Part shown: positions 1 to 7,276 of the stretch, piece by piece | How the letters are laid out: each line of letters starts with the position of its first letter | Numbering within the stretch: position 1 is the first letter of the stretch | NCBI RefSeq assembly: GCF_004364325.1 | Contig: NZ_SOCP01000006.1 | Coordinates: 186,001 to 250,000 of the forward strand | Reading direction: 5' to 3' | DNA from: Actinophytocola oryzae | Lineage (GTDB): Bacteria; Actinomycetota; Actinomycetes; Mycobacteriales; Pseudonocardiaceae | DNA length: 64,000 nt | Notes under the pieces: generated by a model | What the model was told of the DNA's origin: nothing | The model's input: the letters and a program-made list of their open reading frames with translations, nothing else | The model's database searches: none | Program-made: the position numbers and the translations under genes

Positions 1-406
1 TGCCGCCGCACAGCTCGACCCGCTCGGCCCCGGCCGACACCAGTGACACGGCTGCCGACACGACCTCGTCGACCGACGGCACCGTCACCACCGTCGTCGC
101 GCCGAACGTCCAACGAGCCGCGACCGGGTCCTCGAACAGCACCGCCGATCTGACCGGCGGCAGGTCGGGACCGGGATGACCGACCGGCACACCCGGCGCC
201 ACCTCGAGTACGGCCGCGGCCGCCCGCGTGCCCAACCCGCCGTACAGCTCGACCAGGTCGACCTCCCCGAACGCCGACGCCACCGCCACCGCGGCCTCGA
301 CCGACGGCACCGGCACGATCGTCGTCGTCGACAGGGCGTCCGCGTGCACCACCCGCTCCGCCGGAGCCGCGCCGGTCACCCGCACCAGGAACAGGTTGCG
401 AAACAT
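1..406 (-). CDS. DUF6506-like protein (3' end outside window)
   Basis: The reverse-strand frame starts at ATG 406 (MFRNLFLVRVTG) and runs open to the window edge, so the C-terminus is missing. It shows two related halves: VELYGGLGTRAAAAV around residues 53-67 and VELCGG at the truncated end. The [VI]ELCGGxG signature followed by a segment ending in VPVG is what I remember of the DUF6506 family, whose function is unknown; here the domain seems duplicated. It is divergent from the lipoprotein gene at 470 with only 63 nt between them. The family call comes from memory of the motif; the reading frame itself is clear from codon usage. Confidence 0.6.
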   Translation of the reverse strand, partial: MFRNLFLVRVTGAAPAERVVHADALSTTTIVPVPSVEAAVAVASAFGEVDLVELYGGLGTRAAAAVLEVAPGVPVGHPGPDLPPVRSAVLFEDPVAARWTFGATTVVTVPSVDEVVSAAVSLVSAGAERVELCGG

Positions 407-469
407 GTCCCCACACTGCGCCTGGCACCTGGAAAACGCCTCGCGCCGATGTGGTTGACTCAGCCCCCT

Positions 470-1006
470 ATGAAACGCGCTCTCCTGCTCGGTCCGCTGC
501 TGCTGGTCGCGCTCGCCGCGTGCACAGACGAGGCCACGGACGACCCCACAGTCATCACGACCGATCTGCCCTCCACCGAGTCGAGCCCGGCCCAGGCCGC
601 GCTCCCGCCGGAGCCGCAGCCGACCGCGGACGGGCCGTGCCCGTACCTCGAGGACGACTACGTCGCGGACACCAACGGACAGCACGTCTCCAAGGTGCAG
701 ACCTCCGCCGACCAGCCGCCAGCCTGCTTCTTCTACCGGCCCGACGGCGGCGTCCAGCTGACCGTCCGCGTCTACACCGGCGACGCGGCCGTGGCGAAGG
801 CGCTCGTGGACGCGGCCACGCCGATCTCGTCCTCCAACCCGGCCGAGCTGCCGGGTGGCTGGAAGGGTGGCGCGGAGGCCAAGGACAGCGGCGCCGTCTA
901 CGCGGTCGCCAAGGACGCCTCCGCGGTGGTGGTCACCACCAACCAGGAGCAGACGATCAAGGCCAAGCAGATCGCACAGCAGTCGATCACCGCGCTCGGC
1001 CTCTAG
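470..1006 (+). CDS. secreted lipoprotein, DUF2020-like
   Basis: 178-residue protein starting at ATG 470. The N-terminus is a lipoprotein signal: MKR, a hydrophobic stretch LLLGPLLLVALAA and a lipobox ending in Cys19 (VALAAC). A Thr/Pro/Glu-rich linker (about 20-55) precedes a compact domain containing DGPCPYL and ACFFYRPDGG, with two Cys that could form a disulfide. That pattern resembles the actinobacterial DUF2020 lipoproteins (function unknown). A longer upstream extension of the frame was rejected because it would bury the lipobox. It is predicted to be anchored on the outer face of the membrane. A perfect hairpin follows its stop. Confidence 0.75.
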   Translation: MKRALLLGPLLLVALAACTDEATDDPTVITTDLPSTESSPAQAALPPEPQPTADGPCPYLEDDYVADTNGQHVSKVQTSADQPPACFFYRPDGGVQLTVRVYTGDAAVAKALVDAATPISSSNPAELPGGWKGGAEAKDSGAVYAVAKDASAVVVTTNQEQTIKAKQIAQQSITALGL

Positions 1007-1012
1007 ACAGCA

Positions 1013-1045
1013 CTCGGCCCGCCGGCACGAGACCGGCGGGCCGAG
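1013..1045. terminator. bidirectional intrinsic terminator
   Basis: A 13-bp perfect inverted repeat (CTCGGCCCGCCGG, 1013-1025, with its complement at 1033-1045) and a 7-nt loop fills the 45-bp gap between the convergent genes ending at 1006 and 1052. There is no T-tract, as is usual for high-GC actinobacteria. It could end transcription from both sides. Confidence 0.8.
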
Positions 1046-1051
1046 GTACCT

Positions 1052-1711
1052 CTAGCTCTTCGTGCTCGACTTCTGCTGCTGGCCGTTCTGTGAGGCCGGC
1101 GGCGCCTCGGCACCCTCCGGCTTCGCAGCCTCGGTCGGCCTGGGGGCCGGTGCAGGCGGCTCCTCGTGCTGCTGTGCCGCCTTGTTGCGGACGGCGACCG
1201 CGACGCCGCCCGCCACGATCAGCAGCAACAGGACCTTCGGCCAGCGCCGCTTGCGCTTGGGAGCCTCCGCGGCGAGCGCGGCTGCCTCCTCGCGGGCCCG
1301 CGCCTTCAGCTTCAGCATCTCCGCCTTGACCGACGACTTCAGCTTGGCGGCGTCCTTGCGTGCCTGCTTCGCCGACTTCGCCGTCTTGCTCTTCAGGGCG
1401 TCCTTGCGTGCCTGCTTGGCGGCCTTGGCCAGGTCCTTGCGGGTGTGCTTGGCCGTCTTGGCGAGCTTGCGTCGTGCCCGCCGGGTGGTCCTGACGACCT
1501 CCTGGCGCGCGACCTCGGCGCTCTCGGCCAGTGCCTCCGCCAGCTGCCGTGGCGCGACCCCGCGCTCGGTCAGCTTGGCCTCGGCGGTCTGCGCGGCCTC
1601 CGCGCCGGCCTTTCCGGCGCGCACGGCGCCACGACGAGCCGCGAGCAAGCCGGTGCTCACGGCCTTGCCGACCGTCTCTCCGGCCCGGTTCATGGCCTTC
1701 ACATCGTCCAT
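1052..1711 (-). CDS. Lys/Ala-rich membrane protein
   Basis: 219-residue protein. Start ATG 1711 is chosen because GGAG lies about 6 nt upstream; a longer frame to 1747 has no such support. Residues 1-145 are an extremely Ala/Lys/Arg-rich, probably helical segment with repeats of the type KQARKDA, reminiscent of histone-H1-like or DNA-binding tails. A single membrane helix (WPKVLLLLIVAGGVAVAV) lies around 155-175, then a Pro/Glu/Ala-rich tail ending in QQQKSSTKS. The basic N-terminus would face the cytoplasm and could touch nucleic acid or phospholipid heads. I do not recognise a named family. Convergent with the lipoprotein; divergent from ppiA. Confidence 0.7.
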   Translation of the reverse strand: MDDVKAMNRAGETVGKAVSTGLLAARRGAVRAGKAGAEAAQTAEAKLTERGVAPRQLAEALAESAEVARQEVVRTTRRARRKLAKTAKHTRKDLAKAAKQARKDALKSKTAKSAKQARKDAAKLKSSVKAEMLKLKARAREEAAALAAEAPKRKRRWPKVLLLLIVAGGVAVAVRNKAAQQHEEPPAPAPRPTEAAKPEGAEAPPASQNGQQQKSSTKS

Positions 1712-1794
1712 AGTCTGCTCCAGGGTGGCTAGTCGGACACATACCATCCTGCCCCTTCCGGAGCGATCCTGCTTGTGGATGGCACGATGACCGG

Positions 1795-2352
1795 GTGGCA
1801 GACAGCAACGAGTCCCTTGTCGGGGTGAAGGTCACGGCGACCTTCCACACCTCGAAGGGTGACATCAAGGTCAACCTTTTCCCTGATCAGGCGCCCAAGA
1901 CGGTGTCGAACTTCGTCGGCCTGGCCGAGGGCACCAAGGAGTACGGACCCCGCAACGCCAAGGGCGGGACGTCCGGGCCGTACTACGACGGCATGCTCTT
2001 CCACCGGGTGATCGACGGCTTCATGATCCAGACCGGCGACCCGACCGGCACCGGTCGCGGCGGCCCCGGCTACGAGTTCGCCGACGAGTTCCACCCGGAG
2101 CTCCAATTCAACAAGCCGTACCTGCTCGGCATGGCGAACCCCGGCCGCCGCAACGCGAACGGCTCGCAGTTCTTCATTACCGTGGCGCCCACGACGTGGC
2201 TGAACTTCCAGCACACGATCTTCGGCGAGGTGGCCGACCAGGAGTCGCGCAACGTGGTCGACAGGATCGCGACGACCGAGACCAAGAAGCCGGACGACAA
2301 GCCGGTGGAAGACATCGTCGTGGAGCGGGTCGTCGTCGAACGCGAGGGCTGA
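1795..2352 (+). CDS. ppiA: peptidyl-prolyl cis-trans isomerase (cyclophilin)
   Basis: 185-residue cyclophilin-type isomerase, catalysing cis-trans isomerisation at prolines; no signal peptide, so cytoplasmic. Hallmarks visible: FHRVIDGFMIQTGDPTGTG (about 62-80), GMANPGRRNANGSQFFIT and LNFQHTIFGEV. The GTG start at 1795 gives the usual compact family length. It is the left end of the conserved origin-proximal block (equivalent to Rv0009 of M. tuberculosis). The downstream rhomboid gene begins on the base after its stop codon, so the two are probably co-translated. Confidence 0.97.
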   Translation: MADSNESLVGVKVTATFHTSKGDIKVNLFPDQAPKTVSNFVGLAEGTKEYGPRNAKGGTSGPYYDGMLFHRVIDGFMIQTGDPTGTGRGGPGYEFADEFHPELQFNKPYLLGMANPGRRNANGSQFFITVAPTTWLNFQHTIFGEVADQESRNVVDRIATTETKKPDDKPVEDIVVERVVVEREG

Positions 2353-3282
2353 GTGTCCGTAAACAGGCAGCAGAACCTGCCGGCCTGCGTGAGACATCCC
2401 GACAGGCCGACCGGTCTGCGCTGCGTGCGGTGCGACCGGCCGGCCTGTCCCGACTGCCTGCGGGAGGCGTCGGTCGGCTACCAGTGCGTCGACTGCGTCG
2501 CCGACGGCAACAAGACGGTCCGCCCCGCGCGGACCGCGGCGGGTGCGCCGGTTCGCCGGGGTGTCCGGTCGATGGTCGTCGTGCCGGTGCTCATCGGCCT
2601 CAACGTGCTGGTCTTCGCGATCACCGCGCTGCAGGCGCAGAGCATCACCGACAACCAGCGTTCGGCGGTGTTCCTCGACGGCACGCTCATCCCCGGCCTG
2701 GTCGCGAACGGCGACTACTGGCGTCTGATCACGTCCGGCTTCCTGCACTTCGGCAACTACGGCGGTTACGGGCCGATCCACCTGATCTTCAACATGTTCG
2801 CCCTGTACGTGCTGGGGCGGGACCTCGAGGTGGCACTCGGCAAGCTCCGCTTCCTGACCGTCTACCTGCTGGCGCTGCTGGGTGGTTCGGTCTCGGTCAT
2901 GTTGTTCGGTGACGCGATCTCCAGCGTCGCGGGTGCGTCCGGCGCCATCTACGGGCTCTTCGGCGGCATCGCGGTCGTGGTGTTCCGCGCGAAGATGAAC
3001 CCGACACCCGTGCTGGTGCTGCTCGGGATCAACATCTTCCTGTCGGTCGCGCTGCCTGGCATCTCGCTGCTCGGCCACCTCGGCGGGCTCGTGGTCGGCG
3101 CGCTCGCGACGGCGGCCATGGTCTACGCGCCGAGGACGCCGAACCTGGTCCGGTTCCAGGTCTGGGCGTGTGCGGGGCTCGCGGTCCTGCTCATCGTCGT
3201 GGTCGGGGTCAGGATCGCCGCGATGGACGTCTCCTGCGAGCTCTCGGAAGCGCAGGGCTACATCAGCTGTGGGCCCGCCTAG
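2353..3282 (+). CDS. rhomboid-family intramembrane serine protease with N-terminal zinc finger
   Basis: 309 residues, GTG start immediately after the ppiA stop. Residues about 10-55 hold a B-box/zinc-ribbon-like cysteine cluster (CVRHPDRPTGLRCVRC, then CPDC and CVDC). Six membrane segments follow. Rhomboid signatures: HLIFNMFALYVLG (HxxxN in helix 2), catalytic Ser in GASGAIYGLFGG, catalytic His in GHLGGL. It should cleave transmembrane substrates within the bilayer; the substrate is unknown. The last 4 nt overlap the convergent PH-domain gene. Zinc-finger plus rhomboid architecture is common in actinobacteria. Confidence 0.93.
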   Translation: MSVNRQQNLPACVRHPDRPTGLRCVRCDRPACPDCLREASVGYQCVDCVADGNKTVRPARTAAGAPVRRGVRSMVVVPVLIGLNVLVFAITALQAQSITDNQRSAVFLDGTLIPGLVANGDYWRLITSGFLHFGNYGGYGPIHLIFNMFALYVLGRDLEVALGKLRFLTVYLLALLGGSVSVMLFGDAISSVAGASGAIYGLFGGIAVVVFRAKMNPTPVLVLLGINIFLSVALPGISLLGHLGGLVVGALATAAMVYAPRTPNLVRFQVWACAGLAVLLIVVVGVRIAAMDVSCELSEAQGYISCGPA

Positions 3283-3698
3283 GTCCGCAGCGCCAGCAGC
3301 TCGTCGACGACGTCCTCGGGATCCGCACCGAGGTCGAGCCGGCCCAGCACCACCAGGGCCGGCGGGTCGGCGTTCTCCGCGTCCACCTCGATCGTGGCGG
3401 TGTCGCGGCCGAGGCGGCGCGTGCGGACCATCCGCACGTTCACCTCGGCCCACGTCCACCGGCGCGTGCCGACCAGCCCGCGCACCGCGATGCCCTGCTG
3501 GTCGGCCGTGAGGCGCGGGCGGGCCACGGTGGTGAAGAGCGCGGCCAGCGCGAGCAGCAGCGCGACGGCACCGAGCAACACCCGACCGGGTGGGTCACCG
3601 ATGAGCGCGGCCCAGGCCCCGGCCGCGAGCGCAAGCGCCCAGGCCAGAATCGCCACCGCCGGCTGCGGAGACCACGTTTTCGCTGGTGGCGGGGTCAT
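3279..3698 (-). CDS. PH-domain membrane protein (Rv0010c-like)
   Basis: 139 residues from ATG 3698; GTG 3710 would add four residues but sits only 1 nt behind the GGAG. Two closely spaced membrane helices (about 10-60, AVAILAWALALAAGAW and VALLLALAALFTTVA) are followed by a bacterial PH-like domain with QGIAVRGLVGTRRWTWAEV. Position between ppiA and crgA, size and topology match the M. tuberculosis Rv0010c gene. Function is unknown; proximity to division genes suggests an envelope role. Paired DnaA-box-like motifs lie just upstream of its start. Confidence 0.8.
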   Translation of the reverse strand: MTPPPAKTWSPQPAVAILAWALALAAGAWAALIGDPPGRVLLGAVALLLALAALFTTVARPRLTADQQGIAVRGLVGTRRWTWAEVNVRMVRTRRLGRDTATIEVDAENADPPALVVLGRLDLGADPEDVVDELLALRT

Positions 3699-3741
3699 GG
3701 CTGTCGTCACGCTCCAGGTTCAGGAGTGCGTCGAGTGAGAG

Positions 3742-3763
3742 TTATCCACAGCAGTTGTCCACA
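3742..3763 (+). promoter_or_regulatory. pair of DnaA-box-like 9-mers
   Basis: TTATCCACA (3742-3750) and TTGTCCACA (3755-3763) lie in the same orientation, 13 bp apart, in the 141-bp gap between the PH-domain gene and crgA. The first matches the E. coli-type consensus, the second the mycobacterial/streptomycete consensus. In a GC-rich genome two such matches so close are unlikely by chance. Nothing else is recognised in this gap. Confidence 0.6.
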
Positions 3764-3839
3764 CTGGGGATGACTTACACCCGTGTGGTTCAATCACGCT
3801 GCGCTGAACGGGTGCACCAAGCCAACCGACCGTAGAGCG

Positions 3840-4106
3840 TTACCGCCAACGCATCGTCATCAGCAGCCCGCCGATCATCAGGGCGAAGCCGATGGCGAAG
3901 TTCCAGTTACCGAGGTCCGACATGAACGGGATGTTCTCGCCGGCGATGTAGTTCACGACCAGCCACGCCAGGCCGAGAATCATGGTGCCAAGCATCACGC
4001 CGATGTAGATGGGGTGAGACGGACCCGCTGTCTTCACCTTCACCGGAGTGCGCCGGTCGGTGGGTGGCGTGTAAACCGCCTTCTTGCGGACCTTGGACTT
4101 AGGCAT
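3840..4106 (-). CDS. crgA: cell division protein CrgA
   Basis: 88-residue protein. ATG 4106 is chosen over an upstream in-frame codon because GAGGA lies at normal distance and the sequence then begins MPKSKVRKKAVYTPP, typical of CrgA. A basic N-terminal tail is followed by two membrane helices (about 36-57 and 66-86) joined by a short loop and the conserved end MTMRWR. CrgA recruits or stabilises divisome proteins at the septum (FtsZ, FtsI, FtsQ, CwsA in mycobacteria). Syntenic with Rv0011c. Confidence 0.97.
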   Translation of the reverse strand: MPKSKVRKKAVYTPPTDRRTPVKVKTAGPSHPIYIGVMLGTMILGLAWLVVNYIAGENIPFMSDLGNWNFAIGFALMIGGLLMTMRWR

Positions 4107-4215
4107 GGGAGTCCTCACTGGCGTGTAGCTTGGGCACAAACACCACTCTGCAACACGTTAACGTAGCCGAGGGTCTCGGCGAACCCATAGGTCGGGACTC
4201 CCGAGAGGAGTGTGC

Positions 4216-5160
4216 GTGGGCACCGTCGAGCACATGGGCCGAGGCGCTGGCCGGATCTCCGGCGATCTGGGCGGCCGGCCTCCTTCGCCGCGCCCGCGTC
4301 GCTACGTGCCGGACCCGCCGACAGTCCGGATCCCGAAGGACTTCCTGCGGCCGGGTCCGCCCCGCAAGGACCCCGTACGCACGGTTGTGCGCACCTTCGG
4401 CGAGGTCCTGATCACGCTGGGGATGGTCGTCCTGCTGTTCGTGGTCTACGAGGTCTACTGGACGGACGTGATCTCGGCGGGCAAGCAGCGCGACGCCACG
4501 TCCGCGCTCGACAACAGGTGGACGACGAAGGACGACCCGCAGCGCCAGGACCACTTCACGGGCCTCGGTGAGGGCGACGGCTTCGCCAAGATGTACATCC
4601 CGGCCTTCGGCGCCGACTACCACTTCACGATCGTGGAGGGCACCTCCGGCGCCAGCCTGGAGATCGGCCCCGGCCACTACACCCACACCGCCTACCCGGG
4701 CGGCGTCGGCAACTTCGCCGTCGCGGGCCACCGGGTGGGCAAGGGTGCGCCGTTCAACGACATCAACCTGATCAACTCCTGCGACGCGATCGTGGTCGAG
4801 ACCCAGAACAACTGGTACGTCTACCGCGCGCTGCCCAAGGCGGAGGAGAAGGCGGGCTGGGCCGAGGGGAAGGGCAAGGAGACCAGGTGCAAGGGCGTCT
4901 CGGTCCTCGGCGGCCCGTACTCGCACGTCGTCGGGCAGCAGATCGTCACCCCGAACGACGGTGACGTGGTCAGCCCGGTGCCCGGGTCGGACACGGTGCC
5001 CAGCGCGGGTGAGCAGGCCTCGCTGATGACGCTGACGACGTGTCACCCCCGCTTCTCCGACAAGCAGCGCCTGATCGTGCACGCGGTTCTGGTCAAGCAG
5101 TGGGCGAAGGACCCGGCCAAGGCGAACTGGACGCCGCCGGAGCTGAAGGAGACCGTCTGA
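4216..5160 (+). CDS. srtE: class E sortase
   Basis: 314 residues. The purine-rich GAGAGGAG at 4203-4210 supports GTG 4216 rather than GTG 4210, which it would overlap. A Pro/Arg-rich cytoplasmic tail (1-60) leads into one membrane helix (VLITLGMVVLLFVVYEVYW), then the sortase barrel. Catalytic residues: His in AGHRVG, Cys in the class-E signature TLTTCHPRFS, and Arg in SDKQR. It links LPXTG/LAXTG-type exported proteins to peptidoglycan. It occupies the position of Rv0012 in mycobacteria. The following small gene starts within its stop codon (TGATG). Confidence 0.95.
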   Translation: MGTVEHMGRGAGRISGDLGGRPPSPRPRRYVPDPPTVRIPKDFLRPGPPRKDPVRTVVRTFGEVLITLGMVVLLFVVYEVYWTDVISAGKQRDATSALDNRWTTKDDPQRQDHFTGLGEGDGFAKMYIPAFGADYHFTIVEGTSGASLEIGPGHYTHTAYPGGVGNFAVAGHRVGKGAPFNDINLINSCDAIVVETQNNWYVYRALPKAEEKAGWAEGKGKETRCKGVSVLGGPYSHVVGQQIVTPNDGDVVSPVPGSDTVPSAGEQASLMTLTTCHPRFSDKQRLIVHAVLVKQWAKDPAKANWTPPELKETV

Positions 5161-5318
5161 TGTACAACTGGATCTGGCGGCACCTGCCCGGTCCGATGGC
5201 GGTCCGGCTGTCGTTGGCGGCGGTGCTGTTGCTGGGGTTCGTCGCACTGTTGATGTTCGTGGTGTTCCCGTGGGCGGAGCCGTTGCTGCCGTTCAACAAC
5301 GTGACCACCCCGCAGTAA
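5160..5318 (+). CDS. small single-pass membrane protein
   Basis: 52 residues, ATG overlapping the sortase stop (TGATG), so very likely translationally coupled. Sequence begins MYNWIWRHLPGPM and carries one hydrophobic helix (LSLAAVLLLGFVALLMFVVF) ending in the polar PFNNVTTPQ. I know no named family. The coupling suggests a partner or accessory of the sortase. Confidence 0.75.
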   Translation: MYNWIWRHLPGPMAVRLSLAAVLLLGFVALLMFVVFPWAEPLLPFNNVTTPQ

Positions 5319-5328
5319 CCCCGGGCAG

Positions 5329-5334
5329 TATTGT
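5329..5334 (+). promoter_or_regulatory. -10 element TATTGT of a leaderless promoter (trpG)
   Basis: TATTGT matches the actinobacterial TANNNT -10 and ends 7 nt before the ATG of trpG. No Shine-Dalgarno is present in the interval. The transcript would begin at or beside the start codon. Confidence 0.5.
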
Positions 5335-5341
5335 TCTCGCC

Positions 5342-5995
5342 ATGCGTGTGCTGGTAGTCGACAACTACGACAGCTTCGTCTACAACCTGGTCCACTACCT
5401 GGCCCAGCTGGGGGCGGACTGTGTGGTGCTGCGCAACGACGCCGACGAGCTGGCGTCTTCCTCCGTCCTGGACGACGTGGACGCGGTGCTGCTGAGCCCC
5501 GGCCCGAGCACTCCCGAGCGGGCGGGCGCGAGCATCGAGGTGACCCGCTGGTGCGCGGCGGCGAGGAAGCCGCTGCTCGGCGTGTGCCTCGGCCACCAGG
5601 CGATCGGCGTGGCGTGGGGGGCGACGGTGGACCGCGCGCCCGAGCTGTTGCACGGCAAGACGAGCCAGGTCCACCACAAGGGCGTCGGCGTGCTGGCCGG
5701 TCTCCCGGACCCGTTCACGGGGACCCGGTACCACTCACTGACGGTGCTGCCGGACACCATCCCCCCGGACTTCGAGGTAACGGGCGAGACGGACAGCGGT
5801 GTGGTGATGGCCATGCGCCACCGCGAGCTGCCGATCGAAGGTGTCCAGTTCCACCCGGAGTCGGTGCTGACCGAGGGCGGCCACCGGATGCTGGCCAACT
5901 GGCTGGCGACGGCGGGCCACGAGGTTCCCGACCAACGCGTCCGCGAGCTCGAGTCCGCCATGCGCAACCTGGCCGACGCGGCGACGCGCCCGTGA
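5342..5995 (+). CDS. trpG/pabA: aminodeoxychorismate/anthranilate synthase component II (glutamine amidotransferase)
   Basis: 217-residue class I glutamine amidotransferase. The start MRVLVVDNYDSFVYN is the classic N-terminus. Nucleophile Cys82 sits in LLGVCLGHQAIG; the His-Glu of the triad is in GVQFHPESV. It supplies ammonia from glutamine to a chorismate-using partner, for folate (4-amino-4-deoxychorismate) or tryptophan. The synteny (next to pknB) matches Rv0013, annotated trpG; sequence alone does not decide the partner. No Shine-Dalgarno: probably leaderless. Confidence 0.96.
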   Translation: MRVLVVDNYDSFVYNLVHYLAQLGADCVVLRNDADELASSSVLDDVDAVLLSPGPSTPERAGASIEVTRWCAAARKPLLGVCLGHQAIGVAWGATVDRAPELLHGKTSQVHHKGVGVLAGLPDPFTGTRYHSLTVLPDTIPPDFEVTGETDSGVVMAMRHRELPIEGVQFHPESVLTEGGHRMLANWLATAGHEVPDQRVRELESAMRNLADAATRP

Positions 5996-6174
5996 AGACC
6001 GCGATTCATCCCCAGCCTGTGGAGCGTTGACCGGGGCGCCGGTCGTGTGCTGGTGATCCTCGTAACCAGCCGCAGGCTCGTTCCGCCTGGTCAAACCAGT
6101 GGCGGCGTGGCCTCCGGCCCCCTCGAACCACGCTACGGCATGGGACCGACAGAGGGCTCCGGTGCGGCGGCGCC

Positions 6175-6202
6175 TGTGGACAACTCGGCACGCTGTGGAC
6201 GA
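6175..6202 (-). promoter_or_regulatory. second pair of DnaA-box-like 9-mers
   Basis: On the minus strand TTGTCCACA (6175-6183) and TCGTCCACA (6194-6202) are 19 bp apart, in the 221-bp gap between convergent trpG and the FAD oxidoreductase gene. Both fit the (T/C)(T/C)(G/A/C)TCCACA consensus of Streptomyces DnaA boxes. Being between convergent genes, they are unlikely to be promoter elements. I see no gene or convincing terminator in the rest of the gap. Confidence 0.5.
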
Positions 6203-6216
6203 CCGTGGGCCTCAGG

Positions 6217-7269
6217 TCACTCCGTGCGAGGCACCTGCGGAGACGTGTCGGTGATGGCGGCGTTCGCCAGTGTCTGGCCTATCGCGGGTGCGTGTTTGAA
6301 CAGGTTCGCGCCCCACACCGCGGTCACCGGACCCACCGTGGCCACGTGCACGCCGTCGCCGAGTGACGCGGGCGAGTCGCAGTGGATCTCCTCCACGAGC
6401 TCGTCCCCGACCCCGACCAGGGCCTCCCGCACGTAGGACCGCACCAGCTCGCGTGACTCGTCCGCGACTTCGTCGCGGCCGCGCTCCCAGTCCTCGTCCT
6501 CCGGGGGCAGTGACAGGCCGATCGACCACAACCCGGGGCCGGACAGGTGCTGGTAGCTCCTGATCCCCGAGCGCCACGACTCCGTGCCGTCGAGCCAGCA
6601 CGGGGGCGCCGCGTCCTGGTCCTTCAACCGGAACGTGAACCGCGAGTTGTGGGCCAGGTCCGTCGGCAGGTACAGGTCGACCTGCGCGGCCAGCTCCAGC
6701 GAACCCCGGCCCGCCGCGATGACCACGCGGTCCACCTCGTGCACGCCACCTGCCCCGTACACGGTCACCCAGTCGTCGTGCGGTTCCAGGCGGTAGATGT
6801 GGTCCGGCCACACACGCCTGCCGATGGCGGCACGCAGGAACCGGTTCGTCGCCCCGACATCGATCACGCCGCCGGACGGGTCGACCAGTGCCGGGCCGGA
6901 CAGCTCCGACACCGGCAGGCCGAGTGCCGGGTCCACCTCGTCGAGCAGGGTGTGGTCGACGCCGGCGTCGGCCATCGCGTCGGCCCAGACGGGGGCGGAC
7001 GGGCCTGTGACGACCGTGGTCTGCTGGCCGACCAGGCGGTTGCCCGCCCGGTGTGTCCAGTCGGCCCACAGGCCTGCCGCGGCCGCCGCGTAGGCGACCA
7101 GGCCGGAGTCGGCGTGGGCCAGCCGGAAGATTCTCGAACTGCCTGCCGAGCGGGCACCCATCGGCCGGTCCGTCTCGAAGACGACTACCTCGGAGCCGTG
7201 GCGAAGCAGCGCGTACGCCGTCGAGAGGCCGACCACGCCGGCCCCGATGACGGCGGTACGCATCTGCAT
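6217..7269 (-). CDS. FAD-dependent oxidoreductase (D-amino-acid oxidase/sarcosine oxidase-like)
   Basis: 350 residues. An N-terminal Rossmann dinucleotide motif (VIGAGVVGLSTAYALLRHG, about 7-25) binds FAD; the C-terminal half has the mixed fold of the DAO superfamily (GLWSIGLSLP, HVATVGPVTAVWGANLF). Members oxidise primary or secondary amines with oxygen. The substrate cannot be read from sequence. The gene starts 7 nt after the pknB stop, so it is the last gene of the kinase operon, an unusual position. An alternative start two codons downstream (MRTAVIGAG) is possible. Confidence 0.88.
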   Translation of the reverse strand: MQMRTAVIGAGVVGLSTAYALLRHGSEVVVFETDRPMGARSAGSSRIFRLAHADSGLVAYAAAAAGLWADWTHRAGNRLVGQQTTVVTGPSAPVWADAMADAGVDHTLLDEVDPALGLPVSELSGPALVDPSGGVIDVGATNRFLRAAIGRRVWPDHIYRLEPHDDWVTVYGAGGVHEVDRVVIAAGRGSLELAAQVDLYLPTDLAHNSRFTFRLKDQDAAPPCWLDGTESWRSGIRSYQHLSGPGLWSIGLSLPPEDEDWERGRDEVADESRELVRSYVREALVGVGDELVEEIHCDSPASLGDGVHVATVGPVTAVWGANLFKHAPAIGQTLANAAITDTSPQVPRTE

Positions 7270-7276
7270 GGCCAGG

